A stretch of 64,000 bases of DNA, from positions 124,001 to 188,000 of the forward strand of contig JAEZCO010000091.1 in the NCBI GenBank assembly GCA_023433505.1, in the 5' to 3' direction. This stretch comes from Bacillota bacterium (lineage in GTDB: Bacteria; Bacillota; Clostridia; Acetivibrionales; DTU013). Within the stretch, counting starts at the first letter, position 1, and each line of letters begins with the position of its first letter. The notes under the pieces are model-generated. The model was not told the origin of the DNA. It did not search any database and worked only from the letters and a program-made list of their open reading frames with translations. Shown here in pieces: positions 18,976 through 26,873 of this stretch. The position numbers and the translations under genes were made by a program.

Positions 18976-20241
18976 ATGCTCGTCGCGTTAAACTATCTTG
19001 GCGTGCTGATTTACGGTATATTGATCATGGCCTTCCTTCTGGGTATCAAATGGAGTCTGAAAAATGTTCTGCCTCTATCGCTTTTCGTTATTTTCAGCGG
19101 ATTACTGCAGCTTACGCTTTATACCGCTTTAGGCCGGGAATTTATTGAAAAGTCCTATCCTCTCGTGGTCCATTTGCCGCTTGTCCTGCTCTTTTGCAGT
19201 TTCTATAAAAAACGCTTTGTCTGCGTTATGTTTGTCCTGTTCACCGCATACGCTCTAACGACCCCCAGAAAGTGGACGGGAGATGTGGTTTCCTCCTTTT
19301 TCCATAAAGATCCGGCCATCGCGGTCCTGACTCAAATAATTGCTTCCGCTGCGCTGCTGGTTCTGGTTTACCAGTTTCTGCGCCACTTTGTCAGCCGTAT
19401 CCTCGACTACAAGGGCACACAGATCCTCCTGTTAACCGTAATGCCCGCCCTTTATTATGGTATTACCTACGCGACTACGGTATACACGGACCTGTTTTAC
19501 CGTTCCAATATTCTGATTGTCGGATTATTGGGCGTCGGCCTGAATTTTTGCTTTTATTCCTTTTTAGCCGCCTATTTCAAGGAAGTGACGGAAAGCTTTG
19601 CCTCGCGCACAGAACAGACCATTCTGCAGATGCAGATTGATGCCACCGCAATGCAGATAGAAGACTATAAAAACGCTCAGGCGCAGATGATCATCTATCG
19701 GCACGATCTGCGCCATCATCTGCAGTATTTAAGCAGTTGTATCGCGGAACGGCATCTGGATGAAGCGCAAATCTACATCTCCAGAATCAGCGGCGATATG
19801 GAAGCAACACAGTTCATTCAGTACTGCGAAAACACGGCCGTCAATCTGCTCCTGTCCGCTTATATCGCTAAGGCCGAAAGCAGCAATATAGACATTGCGG
19901 TACACACCGTAGTGCCGACGACGATATCCATTCACTCCACAGATATCTGCGTCATTTTGGGGAATGGAATAGAAAACGCGATCCGAGCCTGCCAGAAGAT
20001 AGAATCTCCAAACGACAGGACGATCAACGTCAGTTGCAGACATGAAAATAATAAGCTGATGATGGAAATCCGGAACACCTACACCGGGGTGGTTACGTTC
20101 GACGGGGATCTCCCGTCCTCCGCGGAAGAGAACCACGGTCTGGGCGTGAAAAGCATTAAGGCCGCAGTGCAGAAGTATCGGGGACTGTACTCCTTTACCG
20201 CAGAAAACGGTATCTTTTCCATGCGTGTAATTATACAGTGA
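18976..20241 (+). CDS. GHKL-type sensor histidine kinase (AgrC-like)
   Basis: Membrane sensor kinase of 421 aa, with GGAGGGGCGGTG ahead of the ATG. Six or so membrane segments fill residues 1-200, with almost no extracellular domain, as in AgrC-type peptide sensors. The dimerisation helix carries YRHDLRHHLQYL with probable phospho-His243. The ATPase has the N-box GNGIENAIRAC and GLGVKSI near the end. It pairs with the LytTR regulator just upstream. No AgrD/AgrB-like peptide or processing gene was found nearby, so the signal is unknown. Confidence 0.9.
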   Translation: MLVALNYLGVLIYGILIMAFLLGIKWSLKNVLPLSLFVIFSGLLQLTLYTALGREFIEKSYPLVVHLPLVLLFCSFYKKRFVCVMFVLFTAYALTTPRKWTGDVVSSFFHKDPAIAVLTQIIASAALLVLVYQFLRHFVSRILDYKGTQILLLTVMPALYYGITYATTVYTDLFYRSNILIVGLLGVGLNFCFYSFLAAYFKEVTESFASRTEQTILQMQIDATAMQIEDYKNAQAQMIIYRHDLRHHLQYLSSCIAERHLDEAQIYISRISGDMEATQFIQYCENTAVNLLLSAYIAKAESSNIDIAVHTVVPTTISIHSTDICVILGNGIENAIRACQKIESPNDRTINVSCRHENNKLMMEIRNTYTGVVTFDGDLPSSAEENHGLGVKSIKAAVQKYRGLYSFTAENGIFSMRVIIQ

Positions 20242-20285
20242 GCTCCATACTGACCGATAATATCAATTCTCCCTGCCCTTTATCC

Positions 20286-21212
20286 CTATTCCATTGCACT
20301 TGCCTTGTTCGATGCCGGCTTTTTGGAAAAATCAAATCTGGAGACGGAGAAAATAATAAGACCCACCCAGATCAGACCGAAGCTGATGATTTCTATCGTT
20401 GAGAAATTTTCCTTATACACGAATATTCCAAGAACCAGACTGATGGTAGGTGAAACATACTGCAAAAAGCCTACCGTGGACAGTTCCAGTTTTTTTGCAC
20501 CGGACCCGAACAGGAGAAGCGGCGTGGCAGTGACAATACCCGCACACAATAAAAGCAGCACCAGTGGCAGCGGCAGCTTTCCAAGGGCTCCGTTACCGGA
20601 AAACTGCATCCATAGAACATATGCGCCGGCAATAGGCATCAGTATCACCGTTTCAAGGGTCAGCCCCGTGATGGCGTTTGCACTGACCAGCTTTTTCAGC
20701 AGACCGTACAATCCAAAGGACACGGCCAGTGCCAGAGCTATCCACGGTACCTTGCCATATTCAATGGTCATTATGATAATTCCAGCTGCGGCAAGGAAGA
20801 TTGCTATGTATTTATATACATCCAATTTTTCTTTAAGCACCAGCACACCCAGCAGCACGGAAACGAGAGGATTAATATAGTATCCCATGCTTGCCTCTAC
20901 AATGTGATTGGAATTCACCGCCCATATATAGGTGTACCAGTTAATTGCGATCAGCACTGCACAGAAAACAATGATAACCATATCCTTCCTGTTTGACAGC
21001 GTGGCACGCAGACTGCCAAGCCCCCCGGTGGCAATCAGGAGAATGGCAAGAAATACCACCGACCATATGATCCTGTGGGCTATGATCTGGTCGGAAGGAA
21101 CGCTTTGCAGCGCCTTCCAATAAAGAGGCAGCACTCCCCATATCACATAGGATAGTGCCACCTTGATTACTCCGTCCAGTGTATTCTTACTTGTTGTTTT
21201 TTCATCAGCCAA
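20286..21212 (-). CDS. RarD/EamA-family membrane transporter
   Basis: Integral membrane protein of 308 aa with about ten hydrophobic segments in two EamA halves. The N-terminus (SYVIWGVLPLYWKALQSVPSDQIIAHR) is characteristic of RarD. TTG at 21212 is used as start since AAAGGAG is spaced nine bases before it. The gene lies 40 bp downstream of serA on the same strand and would share its riboswitch-controlled transcript. Family members export amino acids or other metabolites. The link to serine or glycine is inferred from context. Confidence 0.88.
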   Translation of the reverse strand: MADEKTTSKNTLDGVIKVALSYVIWGVLPLYWKALQSVPSDQIIAHRIIWSVVFLAILLIATGGLGSLRATLSNRKDMVIIVFCAVLIAINWYTYIWAVNSNHIVEASMGYYINPLVSVLLGVLVLKEKLDVYKYIAIFLAAAGIIIMTIEYGKVPWIALALAVSFGLYGLLKKLVSANAITGLTLETVILMPIAGAYVLWMQFSGNGALGKLPLPLVLLLLCAGIVTATPLLLFGSGAKKLELSTVGFLQYVSPTISLVLGIFVYKENFSTIEIISFGLIWVGLIIFSVSRFDFSKKPASNKASAME

Positions 21213-21252
21213 ATCAACCGGCTCCTTTGTTTAAATGCCTAAATAAATTCTA

Positions 21253-22857
21253 TCAGAATTTTATCATAGTTGCCTTCAGTACGCCATCAATTTCACTCAA
21301 AAGTTTAAGCACGTCATCATTGACTTCCTGATCCACACTGACGAAGGAAACCGCTTTTTCACCCTTACGGTTTCTGCTCCACTGCATCGCGGCTATATTG
21401 ATATCCCTCTCGCCCAGCGTAGACCCTATGCGCCCGATAATACCCGGCTTGTCGATATTCTGAATGGCAAGAATATAAGGCGTGGGCTCGAAGTCCAGCT
21501 TATAGCCGAAGAAGTCCACGATCCGCATCTCCTCTTTGGCAAAAATCGTACCGGAAACGCTTAGCTGCCTGCTCTTGGTAATAAACTTCACAGTGATGAG
21601 ATTGGTGTATTTGTCAAGATGGGTACGCTTGCTCTCGATCATTTCAATGCCCATGTTGTTCAGCATCAGTTCGGCATTGACATAATTGACCTTTTCCTTG
21701 ATGATGGGGTCCAGAAAGCCTTTCAGCACAGACAGCGAGAACATCCTTGTTTCCTTGTCCGCCAGGTCTCCGCTGTAAACAATCTCTATCTTCTGCACCG
21801 TCTCTTTTTCCGCCTGATAATATATTTTCCCCAGCATTTCGGCCAGAGTGATATAGGGTCTGAGACCGTTCAAGTCATCTGTCTGCATGGGCGGCATATT
21901 GACCGCTGCAACCATTTCGCCCTTGAGAGCGCCGGCAACAAGCGTAGTAACCGCCGTGCCCACGTTGAAATTTGCTTCTTCGGTAGAAGCTCCCAGATGC
22001 GGGGTGACAATGACATTGTCGAAATCCAGCAGGGGATTCTTGTAATCCTGTTCTTCCGGCTTCTTATCATAGCCTGGCTCCGGGTCCAGGACATCGATTC
22101 CCGCACCTGCTACAAGCCCCTCCTTGAGGGCATCATACAGGGCTTTTTCGTTGACAAGGCCGCCTCTGGCCGCATTTACAATCCTTACTCCCTTTTTGCA
22201 CAGCTTCAACTGCTTTTCCCCTATAATCCCATAGGTTTCAGAGGTCTTGGGCGTATGCAGCGTGATGAGGTCGGACTGCTTCAAAAGCTCCTCCAGGGTT
22301 TCGCATTTTTCTACGCCGTATTGCTTGAACTTTTCATCCGTGATATATGGATCATAGGCAACCACTTTCATATTGCAGCCTTTCAGCTTGGTGGCAACGA
22401 TGGAACCGATCCTGCCCAGCCCGATAATACCCGCTGTCTTTGCATCCAGCTCATTGCCCAGAAACCTGTTCCTCCGGAAATCTCCGCGCCTTGCGGCCGC
22501 ATTGGCCTGGGGTATGTTTCTGAAAACGCTGAAGGCAAGTCCCACTGCCAGTTCTGCTGCTGCCATAATATTGCTCTCAGGAGTGTTTACGACGATGATG
22601 CCTTTTTGGGTACAGGCTTTCACATCAATATTGTCAATGCCGTTACCCGCTCTGCCCGCAACCTTGAGGTTTTTCCCCTTCTCAACAAGCTCTGCGTTCA
22701 CTTTTGTCACACTTCTTACGATAATTGCATCATAATTCTCGATGATATCCAGCAGTTCATTATGGGATATGCCATATTTCGTATCCACCTCAAAACCATT
22801 TTCCTGCAGGTAGTCAATACCTTCCTGTGCGATTCTTTCCGTTACGATTATCTTCAT
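21253..22857 (-). CDS. serA: D-3-phosphoglycerate dehydrogenase
   Basis: Catalyses the first step of serine synthesis, 3-phosphoglycerate to 3-phosphohydroxypyruvate with NAD. 534 aa, the long form: substrate/nucleotide domain with GLGRIGSIVATKL, the ARGG motif VNAARGGLVNE, catalytic region TPHLGASTEEA, then the intervening ASB domain and a C-terminal ACT domain (about 462-534, IDKPGIIGRIGSTLGERDINI). Start at 22857 chosen for GGGAGG seven bases before ATG. A 290-nt leader carries a glycine riboswitch and a terminator. The ACT domain offers a second, protein-level control. Confidence 0.96.
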   Translation of the reverse strand: MKIIVTERIAQEGIDYLQENGFEVDTKYGISHNELLDIIENYDAIIVRSVTKVNAELVEKGKNLKVAGRAGNGIDNIDVKACTQKGIIVVNTPESNIMAAAELAVGLAFSVFRNIPQANAAARRGDFRRNRFLGNELDAKTAGIIGLGRIGSIVATKLKGCNMKVVAYDPYITDEKFKQYGVEKCETLEELLKQSDLITLHTPKTSETYGIIGEKQLKLCKKGVRIVNAARGGLVNEKALYDALKEGLVAGAGIDVLDPEPGYDKKPEEQDYKNPLLDFDNVIVTPHLGASTEEANFNVGTAVTTLVAGALKGEMVAAVNMPPMQTDDLNGLRPYITLAEMLGKIYYQAEKETVQKIEIVYSGDLADKETRMFSLSVLKGFLDPIIKEKVNYVNAELMLNNMGIEMIESKRTHLDKYTNLITVKFITKSRQLSVSGTIFAKEEMRIVDFFGYKLDFEPTPYILAIQNIDKPGIIGRIGSTLGERDINIAAMQWSRNRKGEKAVSFVSVDQEVNDDVLKLLSEIDGVLKATMIKF

Positions 22858-22935
22858 CTTCGATCCTCCCGTAATTAAAATCTCTTTCGCATCCGTTCCT
22901 GACAATTCCGGCAATTCCGCCGACGCAAAATACCT

Positions 22936-22971
22936 TAAAAATAAAAAAAATCAAATCCAATAATGATTTGA
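22936..22971 (-). terminator. serA: intrinsic terminator in the serA leader
   Basis: Minus-strand hairpin TCAAATC / GATTTGA with a seven-base loop followed by TTTTTTTTATTTTT. It lies about 39 nt after the glycine aptamer and 80 nt before the serA start, so it is the probable expression platform. AGAGGT just before the stem is exactly complementary to ACCTCT, the 5' strand of aptamer stem P1. Confidence 0.8.
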
Positions 22972-23009
22972 CCTCTTTGAATACATGTATGTAATTGTAC
23001 ATATATTTT

Positions 23010-23125
23010 CAACTCTGTCCTTTTGCCTGAGAGATTATGGCTTATAAAAAGCCTTGCCCCTTCGGCGCCGTTACGGTCTCTCCAGAGGTCCGTCCTGACG
23101 AGGTTGCCCTTGTCTCCCCCGCCAT
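23010..23125 (-). ncRNA. singlet glycine riboswitch with GNRA-capped ghost aptamer
   Basis: Minus-strand RNA contains CTCTGGAGAGACC, GCGCCGAAGGGGCAAGGC and CTCTCAGGCAAAAGGACAG, all hallmark segments of the glycine aptamer. P1 forms from CTCTG and CAGAG. Upstream of it is not a second full aptamer but a short hairpin (23097-23114) with GACAAGG/CCTCGTC arms and a GCAA tetraloop, as seen in singlet glycine riboswitches with a 5' ghost aptamer. It lies between the serA promoter and serA terminator. Confidence 0.9.
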
Positions 23126-23155
23126 TCATCCGCCCTTATGTATTTGTTATTACCT

Positions 23156-23185
23156 ATTATAAACTGTTAGTTAAAAATTTGTCAA
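23156..23185 (-). promoter_or_regulatory. serA: serA promoter
   Basis: Perfect TTGACA (23180-23185) and perfect TATAAT (23156-23161) with an 18-bp spacer on the minus strand. Transcription would start near 23149, giving a leader that includes the riboswitch. Confidence 0.85.
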
Positions 23186-23195
23186 GAATTTTTTA

Positions 23196-23240
23196 CGAAA
23201 AAGGCCGCATAAATTCCATAAAACACCATAAATGCGGCCT
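23196..23240 (-). terminator. intrinsic terminator after the flavoprotein gene
   Basis: AGGCCGCAT pairs with ATGCGGCCT around a 21-base loop and is followed by TTTTTC on the minus strand. It insulates the flavoprotein gene from the serA promoter 11 bp further on. Confidence 0.8.
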
Positions 23241-23276
23241 CCGTTAAAAATGATTACTAAGAAATGATCTCCCTTG

Positions 23277-23930
23277 TCAAATGTTGTTTTGCAGGGCAAA
23301 CCGGGCCCCCATCTCAAAGGCTTTCCGGCAATCCTCCGGAAACACTTCCTTCCTTCTTTTTTCCTTCTCTTCCGCATTGAAGCGGGAAGACTCGTATTTG
23401 GAATAATCGTCAAACTGATAGGTATCGGTAACGTATAACGCTTCCGATGCTCCAAATACCCGCTTCATCGCCATTTCCGTGATTCCGAGGTTCTGCGGGT
23501 ATCCTGTTGCATTCAGGTGGTCTTGATCCACATTCATGGTGTAGATAAAACCTGTCGCTATCTTCTTTTTAAAAACGCTGGGATAGTCTACTTTATACAC
23601 CAGATACTGAAACATCAGCCTCTCGAGGAAAGATCTCATCTCGCCGGTAGTCATTCCAAAATAGATGGGCGAACCTAAAATAATCGCGTCGGCTTCTTCA
23701 ACCTTTTCGAAGATCGGCTTTAAGTCATCGTTCACGGCACACTTTCCAAAGCTTTTACCGCCTTTCAGCTTACAGGCAAAACAACTGATACAGCCTTTAT
23801 AGTTATAATCGTAAAGGTGGATAAGCTCGGTATCCGCACCGGCTGAAGCTGCGCCATTGAGCGCATGCCTTAACAATATGGCAGTATTCCAATTCTTCCT
23901 TGGACTTCCGTTAAAAGCTACTACTTTCAT
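23277..23930 (-). CDS. flavodoxin-fold NAD(P)H-dependent oxidoreductase
   Basis: Soluble flavoprotein of 217 aa, of the FMN-reductase / iron-sulfur-flavoprotein-like family. FMN-phosphate loop near the N-terminus (FNGSPRKNWNTAILL), a Cys pair in GCISCFACK around residue 50, and the flavin-facing ILGSPIYFGMTTGEMRSFLERL. Divergent to an ArsR-type regulator with a palindrome between them, so it is probably that regulator's target. The substrate is unknown. Quinone or other electrophile reduction would fit the family and a thiol-rich regulator. Confidence 0.88.
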   Translation of the reverse strand: MKVVAFNGSPRKNWNTAILLRHALNGAASAGADTELIHLYDYNYKGCISCFACKLKGGKSFGKCAVNDDLKPIFEKVEEADAIILGSPIYFGMTTGEMRSFLERLMFQYLVYKVDYPSVFKKKIATGFIYTMNVDQDHLNATGYPQNLGITEMAMKRVFGASEALYVTDTYQFDDYSKYESSRFNAEEKEKRRKEVFPEDCRKAFEMGARFALQNNI

Positions 23931-23992
23931 AAAACACCTTCCGAATTTGATTATTTGATTATGTATATTTACTAATCACCGATTTTATGTTC

Positions 23993-24018
23993 AATAGTTT
24001 AATTGTGATTGAACTATT
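23993..24018. promoter_or_regulatory. palindromic operator between flavoprotein and ArsR genes
   Basis: AATAGTTTAAT and ATTGAACTATT form 11-bp arms with one mismatch around TGTG. It lies between the divergent start codons. A TATAAT for the ArsR gene sits 21 bp further on (24040-24045). Its size and position fit an ArsR-family dimer. Confidence 0.6.
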
Positions 24019-24087
24019 TTAATATATCATACTATGTGGTATAATTCAAGCGTAGTTTAGAATACAAAGTCCGTGGGAGGTAAAAGA

Positions 24088-24387
24088 TTGAGAGAATTGT
24101 TTCACCCCAGTATTGACCAGTTATGTTTGTCAGCGATATTGAACGCATTGGGTGATCCGATCCGGCTTCAAATCATAAAGAATCTTGCCGGTCAGAGTGA
24201 AACTACCTGCGCCTGCTGTAACATCAATTTGCCAAAGCCTGCCCTTTCCCACCACTTTAAGGTACTGCGGGAATCCGGACTGATTCATGTAAGAATTGAA
24301 GGGAAACAGCGGTTTCTATCCATTCGCTATGATGAATTGGAACAACGGTTCCCCGGGTTGCTGAACGCGGTAATAAAGAGCATATAA
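24088..24387 (+). CDS. ArsR-family winged-helix regulator
   Basis: DNA-binding protein of 99 aa. TTG at 24088 is taken as start because GGGAGGT ends seven bases before it. An upstream GTG would place the binding site inside the coding sequence. Winged helix with ILNALGDPIRLQIIKNL and recognition helix PALSHHFKVLRESGLI. Three cysteines (41, 43, 44) directly precede the recognition helix, plus Cys13, which suggests a metal- or thiol-based sensor. It faces the flavoprotein gene across a shared palindrome. Confidence 0.87.
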   Translation: MRELFHPSIDQLCLSAILNALGDPIRLQIIKNLAGQSETTCACCNINLPKPALSHHFKVLRESGLIHVRIEGKQRFLSIRYDELEQRFPGLLNAVIKSI

Positions 24388-24440
24388 AGAAACGCAAAAT
24401 GTCCCCTCACCCCTGTTGGCGGAGGGTACCGGATTGGTGT

Positions 24441-24629
24441 TCAGGCGGTGAGTATATCTCCTGCCCGGGATGCATGGGCGAGCAGCACATGCAAGGCATT
24501 TGCGACCAGCCTCGTTGAAGCTCCGCTGATGTAAGGCTTTTGACGGAGCCGGTGCGCTGTGGAAGCGGGCATCCGGCTGTAATCGTCAAAGCTGCCGTCT
24601 ATGAAATATATGTCTACATACGTTTTTAT
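24441..24629 (-). other. unexplained open frame after lysA
   Basis: A frame of about 63 codons with no good start runs from just after the lysA stop to a TGA at 24441-24443. Its translation (for example RMPASTAHRLRQKPYISG and STRLVANALHVLLAHASRAG) has protein-like composition. No family recognised. Part of it can also fold: CTTTTGACGGAGCCGG (24537-24552) against CCGGCTGT..CGTCAAAG (24573-24591). May be a gene remnant or chance. Confidence 0.25.
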
Positions 24630-25873
24630 ACAAAATTGCGCATCAGATCTTCAAAGGTATCTCTTCTGCGAATAATTCTCACGCTGCCGTCCAAGTTGAT
24701 CATTACCTCAGCCGGCCTTAATCTGTTATTATAATTGGAAGCCATGGAGTAGCCGTATGCACCGGCATCCATAACGCCAATGATGTCACCTTCCACCACC
24801 TGTGGAATATGTCTGTCCTTTGCCATAATGTCGCCGCTTTCGCAGATATTTCCTACAACCGTTACCGGGTCCTTGCTGCGCTCTTTCATGAGCACGCCGT
24901 CCCTGTATGTTTCAAGATCATGGTGAGAGTCATACATCATGGGTCTTGCAAGGACATTGAAACCGAGGTCGGTCCCTACATAAACCTTGTCATAATTATG
25001 CTTCACAGAATGGACAGTCCCCAGCAATACACAGCTTTCAGCAACAATATACCGCCCCGGCTCCATTTTTATCCTAATCTTTTTGCCATACTTCTCCGTC
25101 CAGGTATTCAAAAGCTCCGTCAGTTTAGCTCCGGTATCGCCTATGGACAGCCTTGGCTGCCCCTCCTGCTTGCGGTAAGGAATACCGAAGCCGCCGCCCA
25201 TATCGACGAAGTCGAGATCGTCAAATTTTTCGGCAATGCCAAGAAGGGATTTCACACCTGCCAGATAAGGGTCAGCCTCCATGAAAAGGGACCCGATATG
25301 CTGGTTGATCCCTGCCAGCTTCAGGTTATATTCCTTAAGAATGGCCTTAACTTCATCAATAAGGTCCATATTGATTCCAAATTTGGTGTTCTTGCCTGCG
25401 GTTACCACCTTTTCGTGATGACCCGCGCCCACACCCGGATTGAAGCGTACCGCGACCTTTCCTCCCGGGTTTATCCTGCCGAATTGCCTTAGCTGTGATA
25501 TGGAATCGCAGCTGACAATTACGCCGCGGTCTATGGCGAACTGCATTTCTTCAGCAGAAACATTGTTGCTGACATAGAATAATTCATCGGGCTTAAAGCC
25601 TGCTGCAAAGAGCACATGGATTTCTCCCGGCGACATGGCGTCCGCATGCAAGCCCTCCTCTTTAACTATCTTCAGGATTTCCAGGTTGGAATTGGCTTTT
25701 ATTGAGTAATTGGATTTGAAGAAGGGATAGGAAATGAGATTTGCCATGTCCCTGCATCTGTCCCTCAAAATAGCTTCATTGTACACGTACAGCGGGCTTC
25801 CGAATTCCTTCAGCAGTTTTTCCGGATCGGTCCCCTTGTAAAAGCCGGTTTGCTCTGTAAAATAAGTCCTCAT
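24626..25873 (-). CDS. lysA: diaminopimelate decarboxylase
   Basis: Last step of lysine synthesis, meso-diaminopimelate to lysine plus CO2. 415 aa. Alanine-racemase-like PLP barrel with probable PLP lysine K59 in NYSIKANSN, the glycine-rich phosphate loop DMGGGFGIPY, and the C-terminal beta domain with GNICESGD (active-site Cys from the partner subunit) and MDAGAYGYSMASNYN. GGAGGAGCACCG precedes the ATG. Monocistronic as far as seen, and convergent with the ArsR gene. Confidence 0.96.
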   Translation of the reverse strand: MRTYFTEQTGFYKGTDPEKLLKEFGSPLYVYNEAILRDRCRDMANLISYPFFKSNYSIKANSNLEILKIVKEEGLHADAMSPGEIHVLFAAGFKPDELFYVSNNVSAEEMQFAIDRGVIVSCDSISQLRQFGRINPGGKVAVRFNPGVGAGHHEKVVTAGKNTKFGINMDLIDEVKAILKEYNLKLAGINQHIGSLFMEADPYLAGVKSLLGIAEKFDDLDFVDMGGGFGIPYRKQEGQPRLSIGDTGAKLTELLNTWTEKYGKKIRIKMEPGRYIVAESCVLLGTVHSVKHNYDKVYVGTDLGFNVLARPMMYDSHHDLETYRDGVLMKERSKDPVTVVGNICESGDIMAKDRHIPQVVEGDIIGVMDAGAYGYSMASNYNNRLRPAEVMINLDGSVRIIRRRDTFEDLMRNFV

Positions 25874-26006
25874 CGGTGCTCCTCCATCTAATTTCTTTAT
25901 ACTTTTCCGCTTACAGGCTGATTATGCAGATTATACACATATGCCTGAGTGCTATGGTTTTTACGGTATTTGCATTATATAACCGAAACACATGCCGTCC
26001 ATGCTG

Positions 26007-26696
26007 CTATGTGTTCGACATAATCAACTTAATCTCATTGGTCAGAGATTCCTTGATCAATTGTATCAAATTTCTGTTTTTCGAGTACAGACAGGCGGAT
26101 TCTCCGGTCCCTTTCAGCTCGCCGGTTAAAACATGCGCCGTATCTGCAATAAGCCTTATCTGGCCCGGCTGCTTGTCATTGCGGTATACGGTCACACCTT
26201 CCAGTTCAAACTCCCGGGACGTTATAATTACCACCTTCAGTCCCCTGTCCCTTGCGTCGGCAAGCTCCCCGGATACAAACTCCAGTTCCGTGGGCGAAGT
26301 TGATATATAGATCCGCTCATTGGCATGGCTGATCAGGTAGCTCATTTTATTCACGATATTCTCTCTGCCTGTAATTGTAAAATACGGTTCGCTGGATGCT
26401 TCGCGTGCAGGAGCGTTCTGCGTGATATATTGGTAAACCTGTTCAAGGTCCTTCCGGAGATTGAATACCAGCTCCTCTGTCGGAACCGCCGCATATTTCG
26501 ACGGATCTCCGTCGATGCGGAAAGCTCCGCCCTTATCCACCAGGCCGGCAAGGGCGAGGTAAGCGTTGGAACGGGGTATGCCGGACGTCTTGGCGGCTTC
26601 ATAGCCCGTCAATTCACCTTCCTGGCAAAGAGCGATATAGAGCATGGCTTCATGCTTTGTAAATCCGGCTTTCATCAGGCATTCTACAATATCCAC
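26007..26696 (-). CDS. TrmB-family transcriptional regulator
   Basis: 229 aa. N-terminal TrmB winged helix (LMKAGFTKHEAMLYIALC, SGIPRSNAYLALAGLVDKG) and a C-terminal effector-like domain related to a phospholipase-D-like fold (ISTSPTELEFV) rather than a maltose-type sugar domain. GTG at 26696 is the better start, with GGAGGGG eight bases before it. A TTG-initiated extension would cover this site. A palindrome covers its own -10 region, so autoregulation is likely. Its other targets cannot be read from the neighbours (lysA, ABC-F). Confidence 0.87.
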   Translation of the reverse strand: MDIVECLMKAGFTKHEAMLYIALCQEGELTGYEAAKTSGIPRSNAYLALAGLVDKGGAFRIDGDPSKYAAVPTEELVFNLRKDLEQVYQYITQNAPAREASSEPYFTITGRENIVNKMSYLISHANERIYISTSPTELEFVSGELADARDRGLKVVIITSREFELEGVTVYRNDKQPGQIRLIADTAHVLTGELKGTGESACLYSKNRNLIQLIKESLTNEIKLIMSNT

Positions 26697-26785
26697 CCCT
26701 AATTCCCCTCCTTCTCTTTTCCTCAACAATTTCCCTTTTTGTTATGCTGCATTTGCATTGCCAAAGGCTTACAGCGTGGCAATTC

Positions 26786-26836
26786 TATAGTGGTTTTATT
26801 TAGTACCACTATATATCAACGCCTAAAAAAAGTCAA
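26786..26836 (-). promoter_or_regulatory. promoter and palindromic operator of the TrmB-like gene
   Basis: Minus-strand TTGACT (26831-26836) and TATAGT (26808-26813) are 17 bp apart. A perfect inverted repeat TATAGTGGT-10 bp-ACCACTATA (26786-26813) overlaps the -10 box and start site, which suggests repression by the encoded regulator. Confidence 0.75.
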
Positions 26837-26873
26837 GGCTTTGCAGGTAAAAAGCAGCGGTTTGCCAACGTAT

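Noticed and set aside
21619..22878. Plus-strand open frame of 419 codons opposite serA
   Set aside because: serA is certain on the minus strand with full-length motifs. The opposite frame has no family motif and no promoter, and is a codon-bias shadow.
25874..26006. Lysine riboswitch upstream of lysA
   Set aside because: The gap is 133 bp, too short and without conserved lysine aptamer segments.
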